Assembly (NCBI GenBank): GCA_030247675.1
Contig: JAOTRX010000002.1
Span: 558,001-622,000, forward strand
Reading direction: 5' to 3'
Length of the DNA: 64,000 bases
DNA from: Desulforhopalus sp.
Lineage (GTDB): Bacteria; Desulfobacterota; Desulfobulbia; Desulfobulbales; Desulfocapsaceae
How positions within the stretch are numbered: the first letter of the stretch is position 1; every line of letters starts with the position of its first letter. Below, piece after piece: positions 55,233-64,000 of the stretch. The notes under the pieces were generated by a model that saw only the letters and a program-made list of their open reading frames with translations, searched no databases and had not been told where the DNA came from. The position numbers and the translations under genes are program-made.

Positions 55233-56648
55233 ATGGCGGCAAAGATACAACCGATTATCCTGGCCGGCGGCACCGGCTCACGTCTCTGGCCCTTATCCCG
55301 GGAGCTGTATCCCAAGCAGTTGCTGCGCCTGACCAACCATACCTCACTGTTGCAGACGACCCTCCTCCGCGTCGCCGGCCTGCCCGGGGTCTTACCGCCG
55401 CTCGTTGTCGTCGGTGAGGTGCACCGCTTTATCACCCTGACCCAGATTGAAGAACTGGGCGGCTTTGAGCAAGCGGCCATCCTTCTTGAGCCGATCGGCC
55501 GCAATACCGCCCCGGCCATCTGTGCCGCCGCCGAATTTTGTAAAAAACTCGGTGAAGATATCATCTTTCTCGTCCTGCCCGCTGACCATATCGTCCTTCG
55601 CCGGGAGGGCTTCGTCGAGGCAGTGGCCAAGGCGGCGGTTCTGGCCGATGCCGGGGCGGTGGTGACCTTTGGTATCAAACCTACCGGGCCGGAGACCGGC
55701 TATGGCTATATCGAGCAAGGCGAGGGAACACGGATAGCCTCCTTCAAGGAAAAACCCGATAAGGATCTCGCCAAGACCTATATAAAGGCTGGCAACTACC
55801 TGTGGAACAGCGGCATGTTCGCTTTTTCTGCCCGAACCTTTACTGCGGAAATGGACAAGCATGCCCCAGAGATGGTGGCCTGCATGCGACAGGCGGTGCA
55901 CAAGGGTGTTGCCGATGGGCGTTTCTTTCGTCTTGATGCCGGGGCGATGGCTGTCTGCCCAAGTGATTCCATCGATTATGCACTGATGGAGAAGACCGGG
56001 GCTGGTGCCGTTGTCGCCGCCGATTTGGGGTGGAGCGATATCGGTTCCTGGCAGGCCCTTTGGGATGTTCTCGACAAGGATGCCGACGGCAATGTTGCCC
56101 AAGGCGATGTCCTTCTCGAAGACACCAAAAACTGCCTGGTAAAGTCGGAGACGGTGCTGGTGGCGGCGGTTGGCATGGAGGACACCCTGGTGGTCGAGAC
56201 CGCCGATGCGATTCTTGTTGCACCGCTTTCCCGGTCCCAGGATGTGAAAAAGGTGGTGACGCGGTTGAAGGCGGAGGGCCGTAAGGAATTCAGCAGTCAC
56301 ACCACGGTCTTTCGGCCGTGGGGGAGTTACACGGTACTGGAGGAGTTGCCGCGTTTTCAGATCAAACGGATTACCGTCAATCCCGGGGCTAAGCTGTCGC
56401 TGCAGATGCACCACCACCGCCATGAGCACTGGGTGGTTGTTTCCGGAACCGCCAAGATCACCAATGGCACTGCAGAAAACCTGTATTATGAGAACCAATC
56501 AACCTATATCCCGGCCGGCAACAGGCACCGGCTGGAGAACCCGGGGGTCATTCCCCTTGAGCTGATAGAGGTGCAGATCGGCAGCTATCTGGGTGAAGAC
56601 GATATCGTCCGCTTTGAGGATGTCTATGGGAGGCAGGACCCGGGTTGA
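55233..56648 (+). CDS. manC: Mannose-1-phosphate guanylyltransferase/mannose-6-phosphate isomerase
   Basis: A 471-residue bifunctional enzyme. The N-terminal nucleotidyltransferase domain has ILAGGTGSRLWPLSRELYPK, the GDP-binding FKEKPDKDLAK and SDSIDYALMEKT regions. The C-terminal cupin-type isomerase domain (about residues 355-460) has RPWGSYTVLEE, KRITVNPGAKLSLQMHHHRH with the metal-binding histidines, and HWVVVSGTAKI. With manB it makes GDP-mannose, a precursor for exopolysaccharide. It is followed by a bidirectional terminator. Confidence 0.94.
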   Translation: MAAKIQPIILAGGTGSRLWPLSRELYPKQLLRLTNHTSLLQTTLLRVAGLPGVLPPLVVVGEVHRFITLTQIEELGGFEQAAILLEPIGRNTAPAICAAAEFCKKLGEDIIFLVLPADHIVLRREGFVEAVAKAAVLADAGAVVTFGIKPTGPETGYGYIEQGEGTRIASFKEKPDKDLAKTYIKAGNYLWNSGMFAFSARTFTAEMDKHAPEMVACMRQAVHKGVADGRFFRLDAGAMAVCPSDSIDYALMEKTGAGAVVAADLGWSDIGSWQALWDVLDKDADGNVAQGDVLLEDTKNCLVKSETVLVAAVGMEDTLVVETADAILVAPLSRSQDVKKVVTRLKAEGRKEFSSHTTVFRPWGSYTVLEELPRFQIKRITVNPGAKLSLQMHHHRHEHWVVVSGTAKITNGTAENLYYENQSTYIPAGNRHRLENPGVIPLELIEVQIGSYLGEDDIVRFEDVYGRQDPG

Positions 56649-56672
56649 GAAATGCTGCGGGATGGACTTGCA

Positions 56673-56707
56673 ACCATCTTGAAAAAACGCAGATTTTTCA
56701 AGATGGT
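56673..56707. terminator. Bidirectional terminator hairpin
   Basis: ACCATCTTGAAAAA and its perfect complement TTTTTCAAGATGGT (14 bp each, 56673-56686 and 56694-56707) enclose a seven-base ACGCAGA loop. It separates convergent manC and the leftward PilZ gene. The A-run and T-run in the stem allow termination on both strands. Confidence 0.75.
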
Positions 56708-56708
56708 C

Positions 56709-57098
56709 TCAGGATTGTCCTTCGGCGGGTATTCCTGGCTGCTGAGCCAGTTCCAACTTACGTCTGCGGAAGGCCTCGACGTATTTGGCAAAGACCCGCC
56801 TGCCATCCTTGGTGATTTTAAGAAAGGTGACTCCGGAGACAAAGCGGCCATCACAGGGGGCGGTGTAGGGTATCTGCCCTTCGAGATCGACGAGATCGTC
56901 TTCCAAGCCAACGGTGATTACCAAACGGCTGCCCGGCTTGAGGGGGTAGATTGTTTCCAGTTTGATTCCGTCTATACTGACATCAATGGTTCGGCCCATC
57001 GAATACACGCCCGGCTCGCCATCCTCATCCAAAACAAGATAATCAAGAAGGTGTAAGGCGTCGTAACGGATAAACTTTCTGTGTTCTCGTTGTTTCAT
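56709..57098 (-). CDS. PilZ-domain protein
   Basis: A 129-residue single-domain PilZ protein. It starts MKQREHRKFIRYDALHLLDY with an Arg-rich RxxxR-type motif and contains TIDVSIDGIKLETI (the DxSxxG motif), VTVGLEDDLVDLEGQIPYTA-like strands and a C-terminal basic helix. It is a second cyclic-di-GMP receptor in this window. A GAGGA ribosome site precedes the ATG. Next to manC and mtnA, with no partner suggested. Confidence 0.83.
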   Translation of the reverse strand: MKQREHRKFIRYDALHLLDYLVLDEDGEPGVYSMGRTIDVSIDGIKLETIYPLKPGSRLVITVGLEDDLVDLEGQIPYTAPCDGRFVSGVTFLKITKDGRRVFAKYVEAFRRRKLELAQQPGIPAEGQS

Positions 57099-57142
57099 GG
57101 AATGTCCTCAGGCCGTGCTTCCTGAATCTGAAGCTGGGCTGT

Positions 57143-58249
57143 TCAAGATACCCTTTCCGGAAAGAGCCGATGAATGGCGTCCCGTTCCGGTCTAACCCTT
57201 CCTCTTTCGGTAATGAGGCCGGTGATGAGCCTGGCCGGAGTCACGTCAAAACCGTAGTTCGCCGCTTTCGTTCCCTCGCCTGCCAGAAGCACTGTCCGCA
57301 CCTCACCGAGAGAATCCTTGCCGGTAATGGTGGTAATTTCTTGTTCTGACCTTTGTTCTATCGGAATTTCCATGCCATTGTCAAGTTTCCAGTCAAAAGT
57401 AGATGAAGGAAGGGCGACATAAAACGGAATATCGTTATCCTTGGCCGCAAGTGCCTTAAGGTATGTGCCAATTTTGTTGACGACATCGCCGGTATGGGTC
57501 ACCCGGTCGGCGCCGACGATAACCATGTCGACGAGACCGAGTTGCATGAGGAGGCCGCCGGTGTTGTCGCAAATCAGGGTGTTGGCTATGTTTTCATGCT
57601 GCAGCTCCCAGGTGGTGAGCCGCGCGCCCTGGTTCCATGGCCTGGTCTCATCGACCCAAACGTGCACTGGGATGCCGGCATCACGGGCGGCATAGATCGG
57701 GGCGGTGGCACTGCCGTGGTCGACAAAGGCCAGCCATCCGGCATTGCAGTGGGTGAGTATGTTGACCGGGGCGCCGTTTTTTCTTCTGCTGATTTCCTCT
57801 ATGATCTTCAGGCCGTGTTTGCCGATATCCCGGCAGAAAAGGGCGTCTTCGTCGGCTATGGCACAGGCGGTGGCATAGGCCAGGGTCCTTTTCTCGCTGG
57901 GGGCCGAGGACTGGGACATTGCCCGGAGGATTCGCTCAACCGCCCACATGAGGTTGCGCGCCGTCGGCCGGCTGGCATCAAGGCTCCTGGCGGCGGCGTC
58001 CATAAAAGTGTCGAAGGATGGGTCAGGCGCCTGCAAGGTGGCAAGATACATGCCGAAACCAGCAGCCGCCCCGATAAGCCCAGCGCCGCGAACATGCATA
58101 TCGCGAATGGCGGTAACCATCTCCTCGGTCGATTCGACTGCTTCAACGGCGAATTCATGGGGGAGTCTTCTCTGGTCAATGATAAGGATCCGCCGGTTGT
58201 TTTGCGGGTCAGGCCAAATGGTCCGGTAGTGTGCGCCGTTGTATTTCAT
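57143..58249 (-). CDS. mtnA: S-methyl-5-thioribose-1-phosphate isomerase
   Basis: A 368-residue methionine-salvage enzyme that isomerises methylthioribose-1-phosphate to methylthioribulose-1-phosphate. It has MHVRGAGLIGAAAGFGMYLA, the active-site NILTHCNAGW (cysteine) and VIVGADRVTHTGDVVNKIGT (aspartate) motifs. The start ATG 58249 (MKYNGAHYRTIWPD) is chosen because an in-frame extension to 58333 merely translates a dispersed repeat (MSSLSAHTKLMPLGY). The family includes related sugar-phosphate isomerases (eIF2B-like), but both catalytic residues match MtnA. Confidence 0.92.
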   Translation of the reverse strand: MKYNGAHYRTIWPDPQNNRRILIIDQRRLPHEFAVEAVESTEEMVTAIRDMHVRGAGLIGAAAGFGMYLATLQAPDPSFDTFMDAAARSLDASRPTARNLMWAVERILRAMSQSSAPSEKRTLAYATACAIADEDALFCRDIGKHGLKIIEEISRRKNGAPVNILTHCNAGWLAFVDHGSATAPIYAARDAGIPVHVWVDETRPWNQGARLTTWELQHENIANTLICDNTGGLLMQLGLVDMVIVGADRVTHTGDVVNKIGTYLKALAAKDNDIPFYVALPSSTFDWKLDNGMEIPIEQRSEQEITTITGKDSLGEVRTVLLAGEGTKAANYGFDVTPARLITGLITERGRVRPERDAIHRLFPERVS

Positions 58250-58288
58250 GGTTGTGGTGTTGGGCAGGCTTGGGGAAAAGTGTTCATT

Positions 58289-58346
58289 ATACCCCAAGGG
58301 CATAAGTTTCGTATGAGCAGACAAGCTGCTCAACTCAGCTAAATAT
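58289..58346 (-). repeat. Dispersed repeat, copy 4
   Basis: Read on the minus strand: ATTTAGCTGAGTTGAGCAG, CTTGTCTGCTCATACGAAAC and TTATGCCCTTGGGGTAT. This copy has the clearest stem: GAGCA-N7-TGCTC. It lies 40 bases upstream of the mtnA start and its translation has inflated that ORF. Confidence 0.82.
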
Positions 58347-58578
58347 ATTGGAGCTGTAACCTGTCAGCATACCTCTTTGACTGTCACTTGTAAACCTCGC
58401 TTGTCACCCTGAAAATTGAATGGGACCGGGATGTTGGGTGACGGGCGTAGTGTTCTCACAGAATTGTAGGATAAACGGAAAATTATTACAGAAATGTTGT
58501 TTTTTGAGATTGGCTATAAGCTTGAATGTTTGCTGAATAGTGTATTAAATCATGATGATATTCAATGATTTGCTGTCT

Positions 58579-58594
58579 TGGCATAGCAGTTGTA
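58579..58594 (+). promoter_or_regulatory. Sigma-54 promoter of amtB
   Basis: TGGCATAGCAGTTGTA matches the sigma-54 consensus TGGCACG-N4-TTGCA at the GG (-24) and TTG positions, with 12 bases between -24 and -12 and one deviation (T for C at -12). Transcription would start near 58605, giving a leader of about 120 bases. Ammonium transporter genes are commonly NtrC/sigma-54 controlled. Confidence 0.65.
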
Positions 58595-58725
58595 ACACTA
58601 TGGGAATTGGAGCGGTCGCGGTATGCAGTTTATTACATTACTGTCATTACCAGAAATTTCGTTCGGCCAAAGTGGACGGCGGTGGCCGGCGGCAAAAGCA
58701 GCTTACACAGAAAGGAGATTACAGC

Positions 58726-59946
58726 ATGAATAAGGCAGACACCGCATTTATCCTGGCCTCGGCCGGATTGGTGCTGTTGATGACTCCAGGTTTGGCCCTT
58801 TTTTACGGGGGCATGGTCAGGAAAAAGAATGTGCTTGGCACAATACTGCAGAGTTTGATTCTCATCTCTCTTATCTCGATTGAGTGGGTGTATCTCGGCT
58901 ATTCAATGTCCTTTGGTCCTGATGTCGGTGGGGTTATCGGCGATCTATCGTGGTTTGCCCTGAATGGTGTAGGCAACGCCCCCAGTCCTGACTACGCCAA
59001 GACCATTCCCCAGACCGTTTTTATGATCTACCAATGCATGTTCGCGATTATCACCCCGGCGCTTATCACCGGGGCCTTTGCCGAGCGGGTGCGCTTTGTG
59101 CCCTTTCTCGTGTTCTCCCTGTGCTGGGCGATACTGGTCTATAACCCGGTATGCCACTGGATATGGGGGAAAGGTGGGTGGCTCGGCGCCATCGGCGTCC
59201 TCGATTTCGCCGGCGGTCTCGTCGTCCATGCGACCTGCGGAGCGGCGGCCCTGGCGGGGATCATGGTGCTCGGGCCGCGCAAGGGTTTTGGCCGGAGCAG
59301 CTTTATGCCGCATAATCTGCCGATGACCATGCTCGGTACCGGTTTGCTGTGGTTCGGCTGGTTTGGCTTTAACGGCGGTTCGGCTCTGGCGGCCGATGAA
59401 ATTGCCGCCACCGCCTTCGTCGCCACTCATCTGGGAGGGATGGCCGGCATGCTGCTGTGGGTGGTCATGGAGTGGTTGACCAGGAAAAAGGTGACGACCC
59501 TCGGAGCTGCCTCCGGAGCCATCGCCGGTCTTGCCACCATCACCCCCACCGCCGGCTTTGTTGGACCGAATTCGGCGGTGATTATTGGGGGGCTGGCTGG
59601 GGTAATCTGCTTTCTCGCCGTCAACGCCAAGGCAAGACTGGGGGTTGACGATTCCCTGGACGTCGTCGGCATTCATGGTGTCGGCGGCATCGTCGGCACC
59701 CTCTGCCTTGGGGTCTTCGCCTCGACGGCGGTCAATCCCGGCGGAGTCAACGGTCTGCTGTTCGGCAATGCGGCACAACTGGGGATTCAGGCGATTGGCG
59801 TGGTGGTTGTAGTGGGTTATGCCTTTCTGGTCAGCTGGATCCTCTTTAAGATAGTGCATAGTTTTCTCGGAATGCGCCTCGCCGATGATGCGGAGGTGGA
59901 GGGTCTGGATTCCGCCGAACATTCGGAGACCGCCTACAATAATTAA
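58726..59946 (+). CDS. amtB: Ammonium transporter
   Basis: A 406-residue, 11-helix Amt-family channel that brings ammonium across the inner membrane. It starts MNKADTAFILASAGLVLLMT with an N-out topology and the FYGGMVRKKNVL motif. The pore histidines are in HATCGAAALAG and VVGIHGVGGIVGT. The start 58726 has a perfect AAAGGAG at 58711-58717, eight bases upstream. It is followed by glnB, a usual Amt partner. GlnB binds and blocks AmtB when nitrogen is sufficient in enterics. Confidence 0.95.
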   Translation: MNKADTAFILASAGLVLLMTPGLALFYGGMVRKKNVLGTILQSLILISLISIEWVYLGYSMSFGPDVGGVIGDLSWFALNGVGNAPSPDYAKTIPQTVFMIYQCMFAIITPALITGAFAERVRFVPFLVFSLCWAILVYNPVCHWIWGKGGWLGAIGVLDFAGGLVVHATCGAAALAGIMVLGPRKGFGRSSFMPHNLPMTMLGTGLLWFGWFGFNGGSALAADEIAATAFVATHLGGMAGMLLWVVMEWLTRKKVTTLGAASGAIAGLATITPTAGFVGPNSAVIIGGLAGVICFLAVNAKARLGVDDSLDVVGIHGVGGIVGTLCLGVFASTAVNPGGVNGLLFGNAAQLGIQAIGVVVVVGYAFLVSWILFKIVHSFLGMRLADDAEVEGLDSAEHSETAYNN

Positions 59947-59987
59947 GGAGCTGAATCTCAGCACCTTGGAATCTCTCAACTCTGGTT

Positions 59988-60043
59988 TTATAGCTGAGTT
60001 GATGAGCTTGCCTGCTTGAATGGAAGGGTTGCCTTGGGGAATC
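59988..60043 (+). repeat. Dispersed repeat, copy 5 (divergent)
   Basis: Reads TTATAGCTGAGTTGATGAG, CTTGCCTGCTTGAATGG and AAGGGTTGCCTTGGGGAATC. The first 30 bases match well; the rest has several differences and an indel. It sits between amtB and glnB. Confidence 0.6.
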
Positions 60044-60170
60044 TGCATGAATTTCACGGCGGTTCCCAAGTGGCGCTTGCCGGTAGGGAGAACTTGATAT
60101 AAGGTACATGTCCTGCGGGTATACTGAACGACAGGTGGCAGGAAGGATTTTGCCGGGCCGGAAAACATAA

Positions 60171-60533
<363 letters not shown>

Positions 60534-60536
60534 GGT

Positions 60537-63113
60537 ATGATTGCCGCGTTTCGGGAACAGCGCAAGGCCCTTGAAGAGGTCTGGGCCAGGGCGAAAAGCG
60601 GCGTCGTCGAACTGCGTAGTCATAGCCGGGTGGTTGATGACTATATCATCGGCTGTTTCCAACAGTCGGAGGTCAGCGATTGTGCAGAGGATGTGGCCCT
60701 TGTCGCCCTGGGTGGCTATGGCCGGCGGGAGCTGTTCCCGTATTCCGATATCGATCTGATGATTTTGTACCGGCCGGCATTGCACGACCGGATCGATCGC
60801 GTCGCCGATGCCGTTTTGTATCCGCTGTGGGATACCGGTCTGGAGATTGGTCACGGGGTACGCACCATCGATGAATCTCTTGCCCAGGCCGAAAAGGATT
60901 TCTTCTTTCTCGTCGCCTTGCTTGATGCCAGGCTGGTCCACGGCTCGCGGGCGCTATACGATGAGCTCCTTGCCGCCTACCGCAGGCGGTTCATCGAAGG
61001 TCGGCGGGAGGATTTTGTCGAAAAAATGAAGGTTCATCGTCAAAGCCGCCGCGAACGATTCGGCAGCCACAGCTACCTGCTCGAACCTCACATCAAGGAA
61101 GGGCGAGGCGGGCTGCGGGATATCCAGGCGATGATGTGGACCGCCAGTATGGTCTTCGGTCTGCATGGTCTTGATGGCATAAATGAGGCGGGACTCCTCC
61201 TCGAAGACGAGAAGCGGGACTTTCGTGAGGCCCGGGAACTGCTTGTTCGACTCCGCAGTTTCTTGCACTATTTCAGCAAGCGAAAAAACGACCAACTGTA
61301 TTTCGAGCAACAAAATGATGTCGCCGAGGCCTTCGGCTATAAGACGCAAAACGGCATCCTCGGTGTCGAGCATTTCATGCGCGACTTGTACGGCGCCCTG
61401 CATAAGGTGCGGTTGATCACCGACCTGTTTTTTGACCATGTCGACGAGGTCCTCGGCCTGGCCGGAAAAGGCGGGCTGGTGGCCGACAAGGTGGTTGAGG
61501 CGGGAATCGAGCTAAAGCTGGGGCACGTCCACCTGACCGCTTCCAAGACCCAGATCGAGGCAAAACCGCAGACCCTTGTCAGGGTGTTTTTGGCCATGGC
61601 GCGAACTGGCCTGCCCCTCCATCACCGGACCCGCAAACTGATCGCCGGGCTGGCTGGTTGTATTACCGAGAAGGTGCGTCTTTCGCCGCGTTTGTCAAAA
61701 ACCTTCTTTGCCATCCTCCTTGAGGCAAAAGATATCGCCCTGGTCCTTGAAGGGATGCTGGAAACCGGCGTGCTCACCGCTTGTATCCCGGAGTTTGCAA
61801 GGATTACAAGCCTTGCCCAGCATGATCTCTATCATATCTACACCGTTGATCGCCATTCCCTGCAGGCGGTGGCCGAGGTACAGCAGCTGGTTGTAACCAA
61901 GGCCGTTGTCGCCCAGAATATCAAGAGCTTGCGGGTACTCTATTTTGCCGCTCTGCTTCATGATATTGGCAAGAAGTCGGGCCGGGATCATTCCCTTGAG
62001 GGTGCCGGCCAGGTAGCACTGATCGGTGAGCGCTTTCTCCTTTCCGAGGAGGAACGCGAGGCCCTGGTATTTCTGGTGCGGTACCACCTCTTTATGCCGG
62101 AGAGTGCCCTGCGCCGCGATCTCAACGATGGGGTTTTTATCAAGAGATGCGCTGAAACTATCGGCAATCTCGACCGGCTGAGTATGCTCTACCTGCTGTC
62201 GGTAGCCGACTCGAAGGCCACCGGGCCGTCGGCCTGGAGCGATTGGAAGGGAGCCCTCCTTGAGGAGATGTATCTCAAGATCTATCCCTACCTCGATATG
62301 GGGCGGCACGGGGTGCACGACGTGGCGGCCCACGAGGAGCAAGGGGTGGAGTGGCTGCGCGATCAGGTGCGGATGCTGTTGCGGGGGGCCGGCGATTTGC
62401 GCGTCGATATCGGCACCCTCGGCGCCGATTATATACTGTCGTTTTCGCCAGAGGATGTCGCCAGGCATGTCCTGACCCAACGGGACAATTATCAGCTGCT
62501 GCGGCAAAGGGCCCTGATTGTCGCCGAGGAGGGTGAGGATGCCTGGCAGCTGCTCATCATGACCGTTGATCGTCCCGGATTGCTCGCCAAGATCTGCGGA
62601 GTCATGGCGCTTAACAGCCTCACCGTGGTACGGGCGCAGATCTTTACCTGGGCCGATGGCACGGTCGTTGACGTTATCGATGTCCGTTCGACGGATGGGC
62701 TCAGCTTTGCTGAAAAGGATTGGCCGCTGCTCAACCAGCAGCTCGATCTGGCCATCGAACACCGTATGGGCCTCAGTCACCGCCTGTATCGCAAACTGTC
62801 GTTGGGGCATGCCGGCCGGACCCCGGCAGTAGGGAAGATTGCCTCCAAGGTGATCATCGACAACAAGAGTTCGGAAAACTATTCGGTGATAGAGGTGTAC
62901 GCAGGCGATCTGCCCGGCCAGCTCTACCATATCACCCAGTCGATGGCCGACTTCGGCCTGAATATTCATAAGGCCTACATCGCCACCGAGGTGGAGCAGT
63001 TGATAGATGTTTTTTATGTACTCGACTCCCAAGGACAAAAATTGATCGACGAGGATTTCCGCCAGGAAGTTACCCAGGGAATTCTCCATTCCATCAGCCG
63101 GGCAAGCAAGTAG
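60537..63113 (+). CDS. glnD: [Protein-PII] uridylyltransferase/uridylyl-removing enzyme
   Basis: An 858-residue sensor enzyme that modifies P-II according to glutamine level. The N-terminal nucleotidyltransferase motif is LGGYGRRELFPYSDIDLMIL (about residues 58-77). The HD domain is at about 470-560 (LLHDIGKKSGRDHSLEGA), and two ACT domains are at the C-terminus (MTVDRPGLLAKICGVMAL and IEVYAGDLPGQLYHITQSM). The length is typical. It starts 3 bases after glnB and is therefore coupled. It is followed by repeat copy 6 and then glnA. Confidence 0.95.
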   Translation: MIAAFREQRKALEEVWARAKSGVVELRSHSRVVDDYIIGCFQQSEVSDCAEDVALVALGGYGRRELFPYSDIDLMILYRPALHDRIDRVADAVLYPLWDTGLEIGHGVRTIDESLAQAEKDFFFLVALLDARLVHGSRALYDELLAAYRRRFIEGRREDFVEKMKVHRQSRRERFGSHSYLLEPHIKEGRGGLRDIQAMMWTASMVFGLHGLDGINEAGLLLEDEKRDFREARELLVRLRSFLHYFSKRKNDQLYFEQQNDVAEAFGYKTQNGILGVEHFMRDLYGALHKVRLITDLFFDHVDEVLGLAGKGGLVADKVVEAGIELKLGHVHLTASKTQIEAKPQTLVRVFLAMARTGLPLHHRTRKLIAGLAGCITEKVRLSPRLSKTFFAILLEAKDIALVLEGMLETGVLTACIPEFARITSLAQHDLYHIYTVDRHSLQAVAEVQQLVVTKAVVAQNIKSLRVLYFAALLHDIGKKSGRDHSLEGAGQVALIGERFLLSEEEREALVFLVRYHLFMPESALRRDLNDGVFIKRCAETIGNLDRLSMLYLLSVADSKATGPSAWSDWKGALLEEMYLKIYPYLDMGRHGVHDVAAHEEQGVEWLRDQVRMLLRGAGDLRVDIGTLGADYILSFSPEDVARHVLTQRDNYQLLRQRALIVAEEGEDAWQLLIMTVDRPGLLAKICGVMALNSLTVVRAQIFTWADGTVVDVIDVRSTDGLSFAEKDWPLLNQQLDLAIEHRMGLSHRLYRKLSLGHAGRTPAVGKIASKVIIDNKSSENYSVIEVYAGDLPGQLYHITQSMADFGLNIHKAYIATEVEQLIDVFYVLDSQGQKLIDEDFRQEVTQGILHSISRASK

Positions 63114-63166
63114 TGCTCTGTTGAGCAGCTTGCCTTCTCAAACGAAACGCATGCCCTTGCTGCATA
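63114..63166 (+). repeat. Dispersed repeat, copy 6
   Basis: Reads TGCTCTGTTGAGCAGCTTG, CCTTCTCAAACGAAACGC and ATGCCCTTGCTGCATAA, directly after the glnD stop and ending 34 bases before glnA. It matches the consensus over GTTGAGCAGCTTG and AAACGAAACGCATGCCCTTGC. Confidence 0.8.
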
Positions 63167-63200
63167 AGCAGCTATTTTATCGATAAAGGAGAACGTAGAG

Positions 63201-64000
63201 ATGACCAGAGAAGAAATTATGCAGATCATCGAGGATGAGAACATTCAGTTCTTTCGCCTCCAATTTGTGGATATATTCGGATTTATGAAGAATGTGGCGA
63301 TTCCGAAAAGCCAGATAGAAAAAGCCCTGGACGGGGACATGATGTTCGACGGTTCCTCCATTGACGGCTTTGTGCGCATCAATGAATCGGACATGTATCT
63401 CAAGCCGGACTACAATACCTTCACCATTATGCCGTGGCGCAACAAGTCGGGCATTGCCGCGGCGCGTATTATCTGTGATGTCTATAAATCCGACGGAACT
63501 CCCTTTGCCGGATGCCCGCGCGTCAACCTGAAGCGGGTCCTGGCCGAGGCCAAGAAGCTCGGCTATACCATGAATGTCGGTACCGAGGCGGAGTTTTTCC
63601 TCTTTGAAAAAGACGAGGACGGCCTGCCTACCACGGTAACCAGTGATGTTGCCGGATACTTCTCCCTCGATCCCGAGGATAAAGGCGGGGACTGTCGCCG
63701 GGAAATCATCGAGACCCTTGAGAAGATGGGCTTTGAGATTGAGGCCTCGCATCATGAGGTAGCCGAAGGACAGCATGAGATCAATTTCAAATATGCCGAT
63801 GCCCTCACCGCCGCCGACAACACCGTGACCTTTAAATGGGTTGTTAAGTCGATTGCCTCCAAGTATGGACTGTATGCCACCTTTATGCCGAAACCGATTT
63901 TCGGTATAAACGGCTCGGGGATGCACACCAACCAGTCGCTGTTCAACGCCGACGGCACCAACGCCTTCTTCGATGAAAACGGTCCGCTGAAGCTGTCGAA
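63201..64000 (+). CDS. glnA: Glutamine synthetase type I, 5' part
   Basis: The N-terminal 266 codons of glutamine synthetase, running off the right edge. It starts [20 protein letters not shown] with the beta-grasp domain, then [20 protein letters not shown] (the conserved FDGSS), [12 protein letters not shown], the glutamate-binding [16 protein letters not shown] and [14 protein letters not shown]. The AAAGGAG ribosome site (63185-63191) fits the ATG at 63201. The adenylylation tyrosine lies beyond the window. It makes glutamine from glutamate and ammonia taken up by AmtB. Repeat copy 6 lies directly upstream. Confidence 0.93.
   Translation, partial: MTREEIMQIIEDENIQFFRLQFVDIFGFMKNVAIPKSQIEKALDGDMMFDGSSIDGFVRINESDMYLKPDYNTFTIMPWRNKSGIAAARIICDVYKSDGTPFAGCPRVNLKRVLAEAKKLGYTMNVGTEAEFFLFEKDEDGLPTTVTSDVAGYFSLDPEDKGGDCRREIIETLEKMGFEIEASHHEVAEGQHEINFKYADALTAADNTVTFKWVVKSIASKYGLYATFMPKPIFGINGSGMHTNQSLFNADGTNAFFDENGPLKLS

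Larger units (their letters stand above)
58250..58725. other. Divergent intergenic region mtnA-amtB
   Basis: 476 bases holding repeat copy 4 (58289-58346) and a good sigma-54 promoter (58579-58594) toward amtB. The in-frame extension of amtB that starts at 58552 lies across the promoter and lacks a Shine-Dalgarno, so it is not coding. No other gene is supported here. Confidence 0.6.

Noticed and set aside
58250..58333. N-terminal extension of mtnA
   Set aside because: The extra residues are just a translation of dispersed repeat copy 4.
58552..58725. N-terminal extension of amtB
   Set aside because: It covers the sigma-54 promoter and lacks a Shine-Dalgarno; the start at 58726 has a perfect one.

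Overview
The window reads as chromosomal DNA of a Gram-negative bacterium, most likely a sulfate-reducer-type member of the Desulfobacterota (inferred: order Desulfobulbales or a relative). The reasons are the PEP-CTERM/exosortase gene set with an outer-membrane export lipoprotein and barrel, a PspABC/PspF stress system with a sigma-54 promoter, Lgt, YidC/Jag and AmtB/GlnB/GlnD/GlnA, all of proteobacterial type. No rRNA or tRNA gene was found, and no complete insertion sequence or CRISPR array.

Layout. 1-6.2 kb: 5' end of a ygiQ-like radical SAM gene, an orphan NarL-type response regulator, a MutT-like Nudix hydrolase, HU, and a leftward methyltransferase-mnmG-lgt operon. 6.3-11.4 kb: the classic rpmH-rnpA-yidD-yidC-jag-mnmE block. 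11.5-36.8 kb: an exopolysaccharide locus of the PEP-CTERM/exosortase type: prsT, export protein, beta-barrel, epsI, exosortase, a uridine-kinase-like gene coupled to a large secreted DUF4091 protein, a strikingly AT-rich stretch (about 22.4-28.3 kb) with a GT2, Wzy-like, Wzx-like and two related GT genes, then a nucleotidyltransferase-like/phosphatase pair, more glycosyltransferases, an epimerase and the initiating sugar-phosphate transferase. A decayed zeta-toxin module sits between prsT and the export gene.

36.9-46.6 kb: an AbiE type IV toxin-antitoxin pair with a clear inverted-repeat operator, wecB, a MITE-like inverted-repeat element, the divergent pspABC/pspF module, a periplasmic binding protein coupled to a hybrid histidine kinase, and aroE. 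46.8-58.2 kb: moeA, mutM, a phosphopantetheinyl transferase, cvpA, a UPF0280 gene, two PilZ genes, and nucleotide-sugar genes (rfbD-rfbA, manB-manC), then mtnA. 58.7-64 kb: nitrogen genes amtB, glnB, glnD and the start of glnA.

How it fits together: the nucleotide-sugar genes (GDP-mannose, dTDP-rhamnose, UDP-ManNAc) can feed the glycan locus, and the PilZ proteins could tie it to cyclic-di-GMP (inference). The most notable unexplained signals are a dispersed repeat of about 55 bp with six copies between 38.4 and 63.2 kb and none seen before that, and an exosortase locus in which neither a PEP-CTERM substrate nor a Wzc/Wzz-type co-polymerase can be found.
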